DNA of 64,000 nucleotides, from NCBI RefSeq assembly GCF_023159225.1, contig NC_063166.1, positions 79,943,785 through 80,007,784 of the forward strand, in the 5' to 3' direction. The notes below the pieces were generated by a model. The model had not been told where the DNA came from. It was given only the letters and a program-made list of their open reading frames with translations, and did not search any database. A program made the position numbers and the translations under genes. The stretch comes from Perognathus longimembris pacificus. Its lineage: Eukaryota; Chordata; Mammalia; Rodentia; Heteromyidae. Shown here one piece after another: positions 54,173-64,000 of this stretch; the first letter of the stretch is position 1, and each line of letters begins with the position of its first letter.

Positions 54173-54939
54173 GATTTGGTTGGAACCAAGGCTTGGTGGG
54201 AAGATCACAGAGTGTAACTTGTTTTGAGAAAAGTGAATCACAGCAAATCTGATTGCACAGGAAGGGAAAACTTCCCGGGCGCTAGGAGGAGGAGTCCAGA
54301 AATGGGGGGAGACGAGGAGAGGAGACTGACAAGAATACCCCGGTTCCAGGTTTTCAATTCTCTAGAATGTTCGGTGTAGGGGAGAAGGTGAGCCCCGTGG
54401 AGACTCGCCCCGTCAGGCACAGCAGTGCTTCGGTCACGCTCGAGGCAGGAGAAACAGGGGTGCGCCTGGCATCCTTGCAGGACCCCATGTATCCCAGCAC
54501 AGAAATAAACACGCAACCACTCACTCCAAAGGGGTAGTAGAGGAACCATCAGCCTAGAAGATTCGATCTGGTAGAAGGGAGCTTCGGTGAGGACGCTGCT
54601 TAGAGGCAGCAGTACCATCCATCCAGGAGTGGAGACCAGTAGCCCAGTGGCAACCTGGCGGACACTGGTTCAGACTGTCCATGCCAGGAAGACCATACCG
54701 CATGCCTATAGTTGCAGCAAACATGGCTTCTGCCTGCAGAAGAAACTGATAAGAAAAGAGCTCCAGGGTGATGCAAGGTACCCATGTACCTTCCCCTGGT
54801 ACCCGAAGGTCTCTGAGGACAAAGGTCCATGAGATTAGAGAGACCCTCTGAAAGGTGCAATGGTGGAGCGCCTGGCCAGTTCTGGGCAGGGCGTCTGGAC
54901 TTTACATCAAGGACTGCGGCATCTCTGCAAGGGTTCTCA
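54173..54939. other. Unique DNA, nothing recognised
   Basis: No repeat family or supported exon recognised. Confidence 0.4.
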
Positions 54940-54957
54940 GAAGGGGAAGAGTGCCAT

Positions 54958-54996
54958 TTGTGCCTTAAAGTGCTAATTAAGGCCTTTTAGGCACAA
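54958..54996. other. Hairpin-forming inverted repeat with a homeodomain core
   Basis: TTGTGCCTTAAAG (54958-54970) pairs with CTTTTAGGCACAA (54984-54996) with one mismatch; the intervening loop contains CTAATTAAGG. It opens a unique AT-rich region running to about 56060. Confidence 0.5.
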
Positions 54997-56430
54997 GAGG
55001 AAAACTGGGGGATAGGAAAGAGGCAATTGCGGAATAATCAGAGATGGAATTAAGTGGGAGGATCCAGGAAGTAACTTGGAGTTAAAACTGCCAGAACTTG
55101 CTGATGGATTGGCTTTGGGAAAGAAGGAAAGAGAGAACGTCATGATAATGCCTCAGGTTTTGACTTGAATAAGTGAGTGGTGATAGAAGAGAGGGGGTTG
55201 ACAGAGCTTTTTGACAAAAATGGGAAGACTAGGGCAGAAAAGACTGGGGTGGGCTGGGCTTGCTAATTCCATTGCTAATGCCTGGTGCTTGCAGATTTGC
55301 CAATTAGTGCTGTGAAGCCATAATCTCCCCCTCAGATATCAAGGCTGGTGGCAGGGCTTGCAGTTTACAGCTGATCGAGACCCTGTCTAAGGCCATGTGC
55401 TTTAGCATAAGGATTTTATTTAGTTGGTATTTATTAATGGCCCTGTTTACATTTGTACTGAGATGCTTTGCTATAATTGAAATAACTTCTGAATTTATCA
55501 ACTGAGCCCAAAGTTAAAGACCCACAGTGAAATAAAACCTTCTGGTTCTGTTCCCTTAGATATAGATACCTATATACATTTTCTTGACACATATAATGTT
55601 TAAAATCAGTCAAAAAAGGGTAATATGCCATGTTTAAAGGAGCGCTGAGGGGAAATAAAGGCTAAAAAAATTCCATATTGCATAAAAGAAAGAATCAGAA
55701 TGCCCCCCGAGTGAAAGGAAATCAATGCAACGACTTTGGAGATCCATTTCAATCTCTTGTTGACATTGTTTTCTGGTAGTAATTTTCTCAAAATGTTAAC
55801 AGTATTGAGTTTACCTATCGATCCTATTATTTTTGACCTTGCATTAAGTGTGGTCTAATCTTACATGCCATAAAATTTCCTTTCACAGCTGAAAAAATTA
55901 TTGTATGGCTCTGGAGGAAACTTCTAGTCAGGCCAGACAACACTGCTCTCTCTCCCCTCCGGATTCTGATGAGTGTATAAGCAGCCATAATGACTTACGC
56001 TGCCTTCCAGTGGACTTTCATACGGCGTACATTTTATTAAACGGTTTAAGCAGGGTCATCATATAAATGATCCACGTATTGACTGAAATGCTCAAGCCTG
56101 GAGGCATTGAAGGACATGGGGAACCTGCCAGATAGGGCAGCTTGAATCTGAGTCAATAGCATAAATAGATATTTGGCTACAAAAATCGAAGGTGACTTCA
56201 TATTCATTATTCTGAAGCCCGTGGTAAATAAATAGCCCTAAATTGTTCCACTGGAAGATACATAGTCTCCTTACCCAGTGAGCTCCCCAACCAAGCCCCT
56301 TCAACAACCAGTAATCCCAGCTGAATGGCTTTAGCAAGATGGAAGGCCACTGCGGAGGGCTAATGAAGGAAAACCCAAGTGCTCTTGAATGGTTTCCTGA
56401 GAAAAGAACAGACTGCAGCAAGGAAAGTCT
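54997..56430. other. Long AT-rich candidate conserved noncoding region
   Basis: Repeat-free, low in CpG, with blocks such as CTTGCTAATTCCATTGCTAATG, TTGCCAATTAGTGCTG, TGTTTAAAATCAG, TAGCATAAATAGATATTTGGC and AATAGCCCTAAATTGTTCC. Short frames on minus at 55304-55791 are AT-rich and featureless. Confidence 0.38.
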
Positions 56431-56810
56431 GACTGCTCTCCTTTCCTAGGGCTTAGGAAACATAGTTACACCTTTCCATTAGCATCCCAACCCTTGTCCA
56501 CCCTGGGCCTCCCGTAACCAGAGGACATCAGAGGACCAGCCCTCCCTGTCTGAGGGCCGCACTTACTCAGTCTGCAGGCAAAGACGTTGCAGGAGGAGCC
56601 TCACTGATGGATTTGCCCACAAATACTTCCAACATTAATTGAGGAGTTCATTTGCCTCCAAATGGTTCAATTATATGCTACCGCTCTGCTCTAGGAGACT
56701 CACAATGGAATAACAACAATTCTTTGCCTTCCTGTGGCTGGCGGAGGCTCCTGATTTTGGAGACTTTTGGAACCCAATGTCATTTCTGATCCTTTAGAGA
56801 TGGAGGAAGT
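56431..56810. other. Unique DNA, nothing recognised
   Basis: No gene or repeat recognised. Confidence 0.4.
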
Positions 56811-56979
56811 GGGGCTGGGAAGATGGCCTAGTGGTGGAGTGCTTGCCTTGCATGCGCGAAGCCCTGGGTTCGATTCCTCAGCACCACGTACACAGAAAAA
56901 GCTGGAAGTGGCGCTGTGGCTCAAGTGGTAGAGCGCTGGCCTTGAGCAAAAGGAAGCCAGGGACAGTGCTCAGGCCTTG
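56811..56979 (+). mobile_element. IDL-Geo dimeric SINE, 3'-truncated
   Basis: Starts GGGGCTGGGAAGATGGCC, with the B-box GGGTTCGATTCCTCAGCAC and Geo half GGAAGTGGCGCTGTGGCTC. It stops at CAGTGCTCAGGCCTTGG without the final part or an A tail, so the end was lost after or during insertion. Confidence 0.9.
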
Positions 56980-57411
56980 GCTGGCCTTTGTGTCCCCACT
57001 TTGCTCTGTCGCTGTGGAGGCGTCACCTAGGCTCAGCTGGCATTTTTGCCTCTGGCAGCCCCTGCATTTAGAAGAACATCTAGGGGTTGACTGCCAAGTG
57101 CAAGTCCTCAGCTGGGCAGCAAGGCCTTCCCAGGCTGGAGAGCCAAGAGGCTCACGTGAGGCCTGTATTGGCCATGCTCCGTGTCCTGATGTGTCTACAG
57201 ACACATGAACCTGCCCAGGAAGACAGAGAGGGAGAAAGGTCTCTGGAGCTGGCAGGTGATCTCACTCCATCGCCGACCAGTGAGGGCACTGGGGGGCCCC
57301 GGGGGAGCTTGAGCTCAGCCCGACTATAAAATGGGCTGACGGCACACTGTCTGGCTGACTCATGATGGAGATGGGGGATCATTTCTGTAAGGGGGCCATG
57401 GTTTTCCTTTT
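56980..57411. other. Unique GC-richer DNA
   Basis: No exon or repeat supported between the two SINEs. Confidence 0.35.
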
Positions 57412-57634
57412 TCTGGCAGCACCAGGAATTACACTCAGGCCCTTTCACATGCTACACAAGCACCCCACTACATGAGCCAGGGCACCCCCTGTGCCCCCCC
57501 CCCCCGAGTTCTTTTAGCTTGTGTCTGTTTTGTAGCTAGGGCCTCACACTTCTGCATTGGCCTGCTTCAGTCATGCAACCTCTGCCCTGGGGTGGCTGTT
57601 CTTACAGGTGTGCACCGCCACACCCAGCCTGAAG
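57412..57634 (-). mobile_element. Composite-type SINE, strongly diverged
   Basis: CAGCACCAGGAATTACACTC, GCTACACAAGCACCCCACTAC, and the B1-like end CTTACAGGTGTGCACCGCC, ACACCCAGCC suggest an old antisense SINE with an internal C run at 57496-57506. Confidence 0.5.
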
Positions 57635-58212
57635 GGCCGTTTCTGTAAACCTCTGGAGCGCGAGTCCAGGTTCTGTGTCTCTCTCTGGGGCCCCCTACCC
57701 TGCACTGTGCATGGCTCCCCTCAAGGCTAAACGCATCACCTTTCACCTCGCTTAGCACTCTGCAAAGCACCCTAAGACTCCATGGACCCACATGGAATCA
57801 ACCTCCGTGCCCTTTACGGTGCCATCCTCTCCCGGAGGGGCTGAAAGCCCAGGGACGGCTCTGCCCTGAAGCCCCGAGTGACTGTGTAATCTCCACAGGA
57901 TTCCCTTGGCTCGCAGGGGAAGCTTCTGGATGGAGAGCTGTACGCCCCAGGTGCCCTGCACTCCCAGGAGAGTCTAGAATGTTCTCGAGTGTTCGTTATG
58001 GGCTATGTAGTGGGGCCTGCCTTTTCAATGCATTTCTCCAACAGTCTGAGGGGAAGGATCACCCGGCACCCTCTTTTAGAGAGAACACAGAGGCTTCTCC
58101 AGGGACGAGGGAACTGCTGCAGTCCCCACCGCTCGCGAGAGTTGGTGCTCAGAGCTGCGGCAGGGCAGTTTGAGGCCAGGCTCTGACTGTGAGGCAGACG
58201 GGGCCGAGTGGG
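57635..58212. other. Unique DNA, nothing recognised
   Basis: Moderately GC-rich, no gene or repeat family recognised. Confidence 0.4.
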
Positions 58213-58299
58213 GAGATTCACACACGCCGTGGAGGAGCTGAGAGATTCACACACCCCGTGGAGGAGCTGAGAGATTCACACACCCCGTGGAGGAGCTGC
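58213..58299. repeat. 29-bp tandem repeat, three copies
   Basis: Units start GAGATTCACACACSCCGTGG at 58213, 58242 and 58271 and differ at only a base or two, so the duplication is recent. Confidence 0.95.
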
Positions 58300-58941
58300 A
58301 GGGTTTGTCAACCACCACGCGGGGCTCAGCGCGGTGGAGGAGTGTGTGTCTCTCTCCTTCCTTCTCGACACATTTCCTAGTTTCATTTATCTACCAGTTC
58401 AGTTACTCTGGGCTTCAATTTCATTTTCTTGCACATTTGATCTCTCAATCATTCTGTGGCAGGTGCGTGCATGTTTGACATACACATGCGAAATAAAATT
58501 TTAAATGACAGAGTCTTTGGGAGAAACCTCCAGAGCCATCTGCAGCTACCCTTTCTTGTTCATCGGTCTTATCTCGCAGATGACTGTGAGTTTTTGAGGG
58601 TCCCTGTGTTCCACATCTGACATGAAATCAGGATCGGGCACAATACTTCAATTCCATGAACAGTAACCATTGAACATGAAATTCCCAAGTCAAAGTCCCA
58701 GCTTCCCATGTATAAGCGACCAGCACAGGACCATAGTCATTTTATAAAGCTTTGTTTTCTATAGCATGTCAATTATTGCTTAGAATTGTTAAGTAAAAGA
58801 ATAAATTTAAATGATCACCACATAGTAAGTGTTCAATGAACACTTATCAGTAAACTCATCACTGTTTCCCATGAAGGCCAAATGGATAGATTTGGGGTTA
58901 TGCATTCATTACACAGCAGGGTGGATTCTTGGTATAATTTG
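58300..58941. other. Unique DNA with a possible MIR tail
   Basis: CACATAGTAAGTGTTCAATG near 58820-58839 resembles a MIR 3' end; otherwise nothing recognised. Confidence 0.4.
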
Positions 58942-59224
58942 CCTCCTCTTCCTCCTCCTCCCCCTCCCCCTCCTCCTCATCCTCCTCGTCCTTCTCCTCC
59001 TCCTCCCATCTTCCTCCTCTCCCCCCTCCTCTTCCTCCCCCTCCTCCTCCCCCCCTCCTCCTCCCCCCTCCTCCTCCCTCCTCCTCCTCCCCCCCACCCT
59101 CCTCCTCCCCCTTCTCCTCCTCCCCCCTCCTCCTCCTCCCTCCTCTTCCTCCTCCTCCTCCGCCCCCCCATCCTCCTCCTCCCCCTCCCCCCCTCCTCCT
59201 CTGTTTCTTTTTCTTTTCTTCTTT
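58942..59224. repeat. CCT-rich pyrimidine tract, about 280 bp
   Basis: CTC/CCT triplets with C runs; nearly all pyrimidine on plus. Reading frames give Ser/Leu/Pro repeats only. Confidence 0.96.
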
Positions 59225-60270
59225 AGGCCAAGGTAACTGTTAGCTAATATGCTGACTCTGAAGTGTGATTTCCAGAGATGATCGGTATTCAGTGATCACC
59301 AGACAAGGGACTTGAAGAATTCTTGAACCTTCCTCCAAGTCCAGGTTGGCTTGACTTGATTTCTCTGAGGAAACAGAGATTTCCTTCTTCAATGGGAAAG
59401 AGACACCAAGGGATAAACCAAACTTCTTCTTTGAAGATTTCTTGGTGTATTTGTCCCTAGAGGAGGGCGCCTCGGGGGAGAGTTATTGTTGGAGGCTCTT
59501 CGCCTCGAGCTTAATTTCTAGAAGTGTGTATTTCCCTAGCAACAGAACAGCTTCATTTGAAAGTCACAGGTGCCCTGAAGCTCAGCTCAGAAGATTACCT
59601 CAAGTTTCATTTAATACCAGCCTTAGACCTGGAACTGGATTATTTATACCGTCAATCTAAGACTGGATTTTCTTTTCACTTCCCATTGCCACCCTTGACA
59701 TTTCGAGGAGAGGGATAGAGCCTCCCTCCTTCCCCCCCCCCCCGCCCCCAAGGAAATAATCAACAGGAGGAAGTCTGAGAAGAGATCTATGGGTGTGTGT
59801 TCTCCTCTCCCACTAGTGTATAAGATTTATGTTGGGGGCATCATCATTCTGGAAAATGCTGTTCTGCTGGCAGTGGGCAAGTCTGGGATCTGAATAACTT
59901 TGGAAGATTGGTTCTGTCACTGGAATGGTGGGCCCTTGGCTCAGTTGGCATTGTACAGACATGACACCTCCTGCCTTCAAGAACAGATTGACTCCCAAGC
60001 ACCTGAGAATACCAAAATCCAAAGGCGCTGAAGTCCCTTCGATGAAATGGTGCCATGGTTACACATAACTGACACACTTCCTGACACAAGTCAGGTGCTG
60101 CAAAATAGTTGCTACATTGTATTTGTTAAGGGAAAAATGACAAGTCTGAGCAGGTTCACTGGAGAGACGTTTGATTTCTAGTAGTTTGGCTCAGTGGTTG
60201 CTTGACCCCGCAGATACAGAGGGTCGTCTAGGATTTTTGGGAGAGAGAGTCATAAAAATGTTGTTAGAGG
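59225..60270. other. Unique DNA, nothing recognised
   Basis: A C-rich run lies at 59733-59748. No gene or repeat family recognised. Confidence 0.4.
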
Positions 60271-60480
60271 GGCTGAGAATGTGGCTTAGCAGTAGAGTGC
60301 TTGCCTAGCACACATGAAGCCCTGGGTTCGATTCCTCAGCACCACATAAACCGAAAAAGCCAGAAGTGGTGCTGTGGCTCAAGTGGTAGAGTGCTAGCTT
60401 TGAGCAAAAAGAAGCCAGAGGCAGTGCTCAGGCCCTGAGTTCAAGCCCCCAGGACTGTCGAAAAAACAAAACAAACAAAC
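60271..60480 (+). mobile_element. IDL-Geo dimeric SINE, full length
   Basis: GGCTGAGAATGTGGCTTAGC start, B-box GGGTTCGATTCCTCAGCAC, Geo half to CAAGCCCCCAGGACTG, and an A-rich tail. A decayed duplication (about AATGTTGTTAGAGG before, AACATTGGTAGAGG after, 11 of 14 matching) suggests greater age than the minus-strand copies. Confidence 0.9.
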
Positions 60481-60494
60481 AACATTGGTAGAGG

Positions 60495-61181
60495 ATTGGA
60501 AAAGTGAGACACAGATAGGAAGGTAGTTAATACAGGGCATGTTGTCAAGCACTGGGCACCCTGGATGGTCATGTGATCACACAGGGCAGTCATGTGACCA
60601 CCCTGGGCAGTCATGGCTGACTCCTGCCAGTATCCAGAACACTCACCCGGTATGGTCCCCATGGGTGGAAGCAGCCAAGATGCTGGTACCCCATTCTACT
60701 AGTTACTGGGTGAGGATTGCTCCCTGGGGGCGGTGACTCCCTGACACTTCAGACCTGCTATGGTGTGGACAGGATTGTGAACCTGTTGCACCCTAAGGAC
60801 TTATCTAAATTAACTTACTTGGTCTCCTCAGAAACTGTGTAGGGTGGGTAGTTTTGTTTTCTGTGCTAGTGAGAAAGAAATATTAAGGTTGCTCTCTTTA
60901 TTTGTCTCTTTTTATGTTTTCTACAACCAAAATACCCTTTAAGTCAGTCATCTTCAAATTGGGCTTTGTAGTTCATCTATGTGATCAGAGAAGTTTCACT
61001 TTAGTGTTGGCAAGTCTTAAGAACTCATATTTTCAGTGAGCCATGAAAGCACATCCATGACATGTAAGTCAACATTGTGATAAGGTTTCTTTGTGCCATT
61101 GGATGCACAGGCTCGTTGAACCTACTTACTTCCCATAGAATGTCCCATATCCTACCCTTGGTTTCTGCACGTTTCCTACCT
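60495..61181. other. Unique DNA with a small imperfect repeat
   Basis: CAGTCATG/GGTCATGTGA-type words recur at 60565-60615. No gene recognised. Confidence 0.4.
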
Positions 61182-61564
61182 CACCTGGGGAAAGGACTTG
61201 CAACTGTGACTAAATGAAGCATCGTGAGGTAGAAAAATATCCTTGAATTATATATTTAGGTACAGTATCATCACAAGGAAAAGGTCTAAGTCAGACAGTG
61301 AGATCAGAAGATGTTAGACTTTGGGCTTGGGAAATGAAGGAAGAGCCCACAAGCCAAGGAAAACAAGCAACGTCTAGAAATTGGAACAGGTCCTGTCCTT
61401 GTCATCGATTCTCCTTTCCAGAAGGAGACAAGCCTGCCATTAACCTGATTCTAACCTCGAATGACCAAACTGAGCCTTTGGATCTCCAAAATTGCAACCT
61501 AATTTGTATTATTTTAAACCACAAAATTGTGCTAGTTACAGCATCCAGGGGAAACTGGTATGGC
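61182..61564 (+). mobile_element. MLT1 LTR (ERVL-MaLR), solo
   Basis: GGACTTGCAACTGTGACTAAATG, GCATCGTGAGGTAGAAAAAT, CCACAAGCCAAGGAAAAC, TCTAGAAATTGGAACAGG, CTCCTTTCCAGAAGG, TTATTTTAAACCACAAAATTG and GCTAGTTACAGCATCCAGGGG follow the MLT1 LTR from about one third to its end. No internal genes adjoin it. Confidence 0.85.
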
Positions 61565-62440
61565 AGCTGCTATGATTTAAGCCATTGGGCCATGTACAGA
61601 TGGGAGCAAAAGTTTATCTCCTTGTCCCACTGTGAGATGCGAAGGAGAGAGGTGCTTGGCCCTGAGTACATGTCCACAGATACTGAATTACTCATGAGTT
61701 CCAAGTTCTGCAGTTTATTAGCAGCTCCACTGTCGTGTCCACTAAGAAGTTTTTGAAATACCCTTCTGCCATGATCAATTTTTTTGGTGTCAGCTTGAAT
61801 AGGTAATGATGTCAAGTTATTCAAAGACTGATCTTGAGGTTCCTGAGCTACATACATGCTGCACGTGAAAACACTCACGATCTTCAAAAAGGAAGAGGTG
61901 TCCATTACAAGCATATGGCATTACAGCATTTCCATACTGACCTTTAAAAGAACGCTATCTCAATTGTTTTCCTTACATTTATTGCGAAAATGTCTAGTGA
62001 GGATTATGGTAATACTATAGTCACAAAATATATCAGAAACTGGGATAGCTCTGTGATATTCTTTGTAATGGGGTTGGACCTGGAGCTGGAAATGGTCACT
62101 CTTCAATAAGGATCATTCTATTGCCTTTCTACTTAGCCCTTCTGTCACTCTTTCTCCACTTCTTTCTGACTGTCTTCTATCTGGCCTTGTTGTCCCAAGT
62201 CATTTTAGTGACCCTAGGAGAGCTTAGGTGTTAACATATGTGCAAACAAGCATTTATTTAGATGCTATTGGTCCCTGATGGTATTATATAGATTGTTCTG
62301 GTTTGTTCCTGCCTAAAAGTAGTATTGCATAAACAAAATTCAATAAAGGAGTACTCTATTGTCCTGTGGTAAATGTTTAATAATATGTCATTTCAACATA
62401 TATCATTGGTTAGAAGGAAAAAAGATAGGTTAAAAAAATA
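61565..62440. other. Unique DNA, nothing recognised
   Basis: AT-rich toward 62300-62440; no repeat family or gene recognised. Confidence 0.4.
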
Positions 62441-62445
62441 ACCTT

Positions 62446-62720
62446 GGGGCTGGGAATATGGCCTAGTGGTAAAGTGCTCGCCTCGTATACATGAAACCCG
62501 GGTTCGATTCCTCCCTCAGCACCACATATATAGAAAAAGCCGGAAGTGGCACTGTGGCTCAAGTGGTAGAGTACTAGCCTTGAGCAAAAAGAAGCCAAGG
62601 ACAGTGCTCAGGCCCTGAGTTTAAGCCCCAGGACTGGCAAAAACCAAACCAAAACAAGGATAGTGCCCAGATCCTGACTGCAAGCCCACCACAGATAAAA
62701 CAAAACAAAACAAAACAAAA
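62446..62720 (+). mobile_element. IDL-Geo dimeric SINE with extended tail
   Basis: Complete dimer (GGGGCTGGGAATATGGCC to AAGCCCCAGGACTGGC). The A-rich tail is followed by GGATAGTGCCCAGATCCTG and ACTGCAAGCCCACC, a second partial Geo 3' end, and then CAAAA repeats. Target duplication is weak (AACCTT at each side). Confidence 0.88.
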
Positions 62721-62728
62721 AACAACCT

Positions 62729-63612
62729 TCCTATGCCATTTCCTTTCTTAGGTAAAATTTGCAATCCTGGTTTTAATTCACCCTTTTTAGGATCCATGTG
62801 CTGTGTTTCTTGTTTACTGGTTCTCCCAAGTGTGACTATTTTCATTAGACAAATGTTTAGATTTCCTCCTCTGAAGACAAGCCCCAGTGTCTTACTCAGT
62901 GATTCACATATAATTCCTCCCTATAAATTATCTTGCTATTGGCTTTGGAAGAAAAGATCACTTCATGCCTTCTACTGGACTTTCTTCACTCAGTTTCATA
63001 GAGGAATTCATTTGCCAAACATGAGGATTTGATCAATAAACAGCCTGCAATCCCTAGGAAGTCTTTAAAGGGATTTGAGTTGTCAAACACTGACTCAGGA
63101 TTTGTTCTAGTAGTTGTTAAAAATTGCATAAACATAGTGGTTTTTTTTTTAACCTCAATCAGCCAAAGAGTCAGCAGTAGGAGATGAGGAGACTTGGACT
63201 TGTTATTGATTAGTTGCTGCACATGTTCTCCGGAAGAAGTTAATCAACAAGGTGTTGACATTGTCAGCAATGCTGTGCACCTCTCTTGGAAATTATTGCT
63301 TACAGTCAGGAAGAATTTATTTGCTTCACAGGGAACTTTCTGAAGGACTGTGGACCATTCCTCTCCCAAGACTAAATGTTACAGTGCAGGTAGACACGTG
63401 AGAAGGAAAGTCATTTTGCACTTTGCAAGCGAAGCTTCTGGATAGCAAAAGTCAGAGCCATCTTGCCGACTCAAATCTCCAGCACCCAGCATAATATGTG
63501 CCCAGAGTACTTAACTTTTAACTAGAGAAGATTGCAATCGAGGCCAAGGTTACGTCCTAGAAAAACATGGAGAGACTAACTTAGTCTCTCTTATGTGTTA
63601 GCATATTATAGA
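62729..63612. other. Unique AT-rich DNA
   Basis: No gene or repeat family recognised. A T run lies at 63143-63152. Confidence 0.4.
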
Positions 63613-63626
63613 GAAATGCAATTTCT

Positions 63627-63840
63627 TTTCTTTTTTTTTTTTGTTGCCAGTCCTGGGCCTTGAACTCAGGGCCTGAGCACTGTCCCTGGCTTCCTTTATG
63701 CTCAAGGCTAGCACTCTGACACTTGAGCCACAGTGCCACTTCTGGCCGTTTTCTATATATGTGGTGCTGAGGAATTGAACCCAGGGCTTTATGTATACGT
63801 GGCAAGCTCTCTACCATTAGGCTATTTTCCCAGCCCCTGG
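63627..63840 (-). mobile_element. IDL-Geo dimeric SINE, full length
   Basis: Complete minus-strand copy. Imperfect 14-bp duplication: GAAATGCAATTTCT at 63613-63626 and GAAATAAAATTTCT at 63841-63854. Confidence 0.93.
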
Positions 63841-64000
63841 GAAATAAAATTTCTATTAAAGAAAAATTCACTCCTTCATGAGTGCTAGTTGGTTGTTGAT
63901 ATATGCCGAGGCACATATGAAGAAAATATAGCTTATGAGGAAAGAATTTATTCACAAGGATTATTTTCAGGGGAAATTAATATAAAATAAAGTAAGATGA

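Noticed and set aside
54958..54996. microRNA precursor
   Set aside because: The stem is only about 13 bp with a 13-base loop, too short for a typical precursor.
58829..59236. 135-codon plus-strand frame
   Set aside because: Ser/Leu/Pro repeats from the CCT tract; no domain.

Overview
This window is nuclear DNA from a rodent of the superfamily Geomyoidea (kangaroo rats, pocket mice, pocket gophers), most likely a heteromyid. The main clue is a dimeric SINE present in eight full or near-full copies. Its left half is a tRNA-Ala/ID-like monomer with the B-box GGTTCGATTCC. Its right half begins around GGAAGTGGCGCTGTGGCTC, and it ends in an A-rich tail. This layout matches the IDL-Geo SINE, known only from Geomyoidea. 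A second SINE type joins a 7SL/B1-like left half to the same kind of right half. Young L1 copies and older mammalian repeats (MLT1 LTRs, MIR, L2, MER20-like, L1M) fill much of the rest.

I found no host protein-coding gene, rRNA or tRNA gene. The only real coding sequence is broken L1 ORF2: a twin-primed copy (3796-5614) and a longer 5'-truncated copy (14338-17165). Most other long reading frames lie across microsatellites, SINEs or the antisense strand of L1. The window is therefore intergenic or deep intronic.

Layout: 1-7.9 kb, repeat-rich with a 5'-inverted L1. 7.98-8.58 kb, a minisatellite of 18 units, each carrying an everted nuclear-receptor motif. 8.6-14.3 kb, mostly unique with a tandem L1-3'-end-like block and a large CCTT/TTTC microsatellite. 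14.3-17.2 kb, L1. 17.2-30 kb, mostly unique, including AT-rich blocks that look like conserved noncoding elements. 30-37.6 kb, SINE-dense, with a promoter-like GC-richer block at 36.84-37.26 kb. 37.6-48.2 kb, unique blocks plus a GGAA/GAAA tract and a GT repeat. 48.2-64 kb, unique DNA with MLT1 LTRs, a 29-bp tandem repeat, a 280-bp pyrimidine tract and three IDL-Geo copies near the end.

The best candidates for something not described before are the tandem array of consensus ER6 nuclear-receptor motifs, the overlapping mutually exclusive inverted repeats at 48203-48260, and the promoter-like block with a perfect CRE. Claims about conserved elements rest on composition and motifs only; no alignment was possible.
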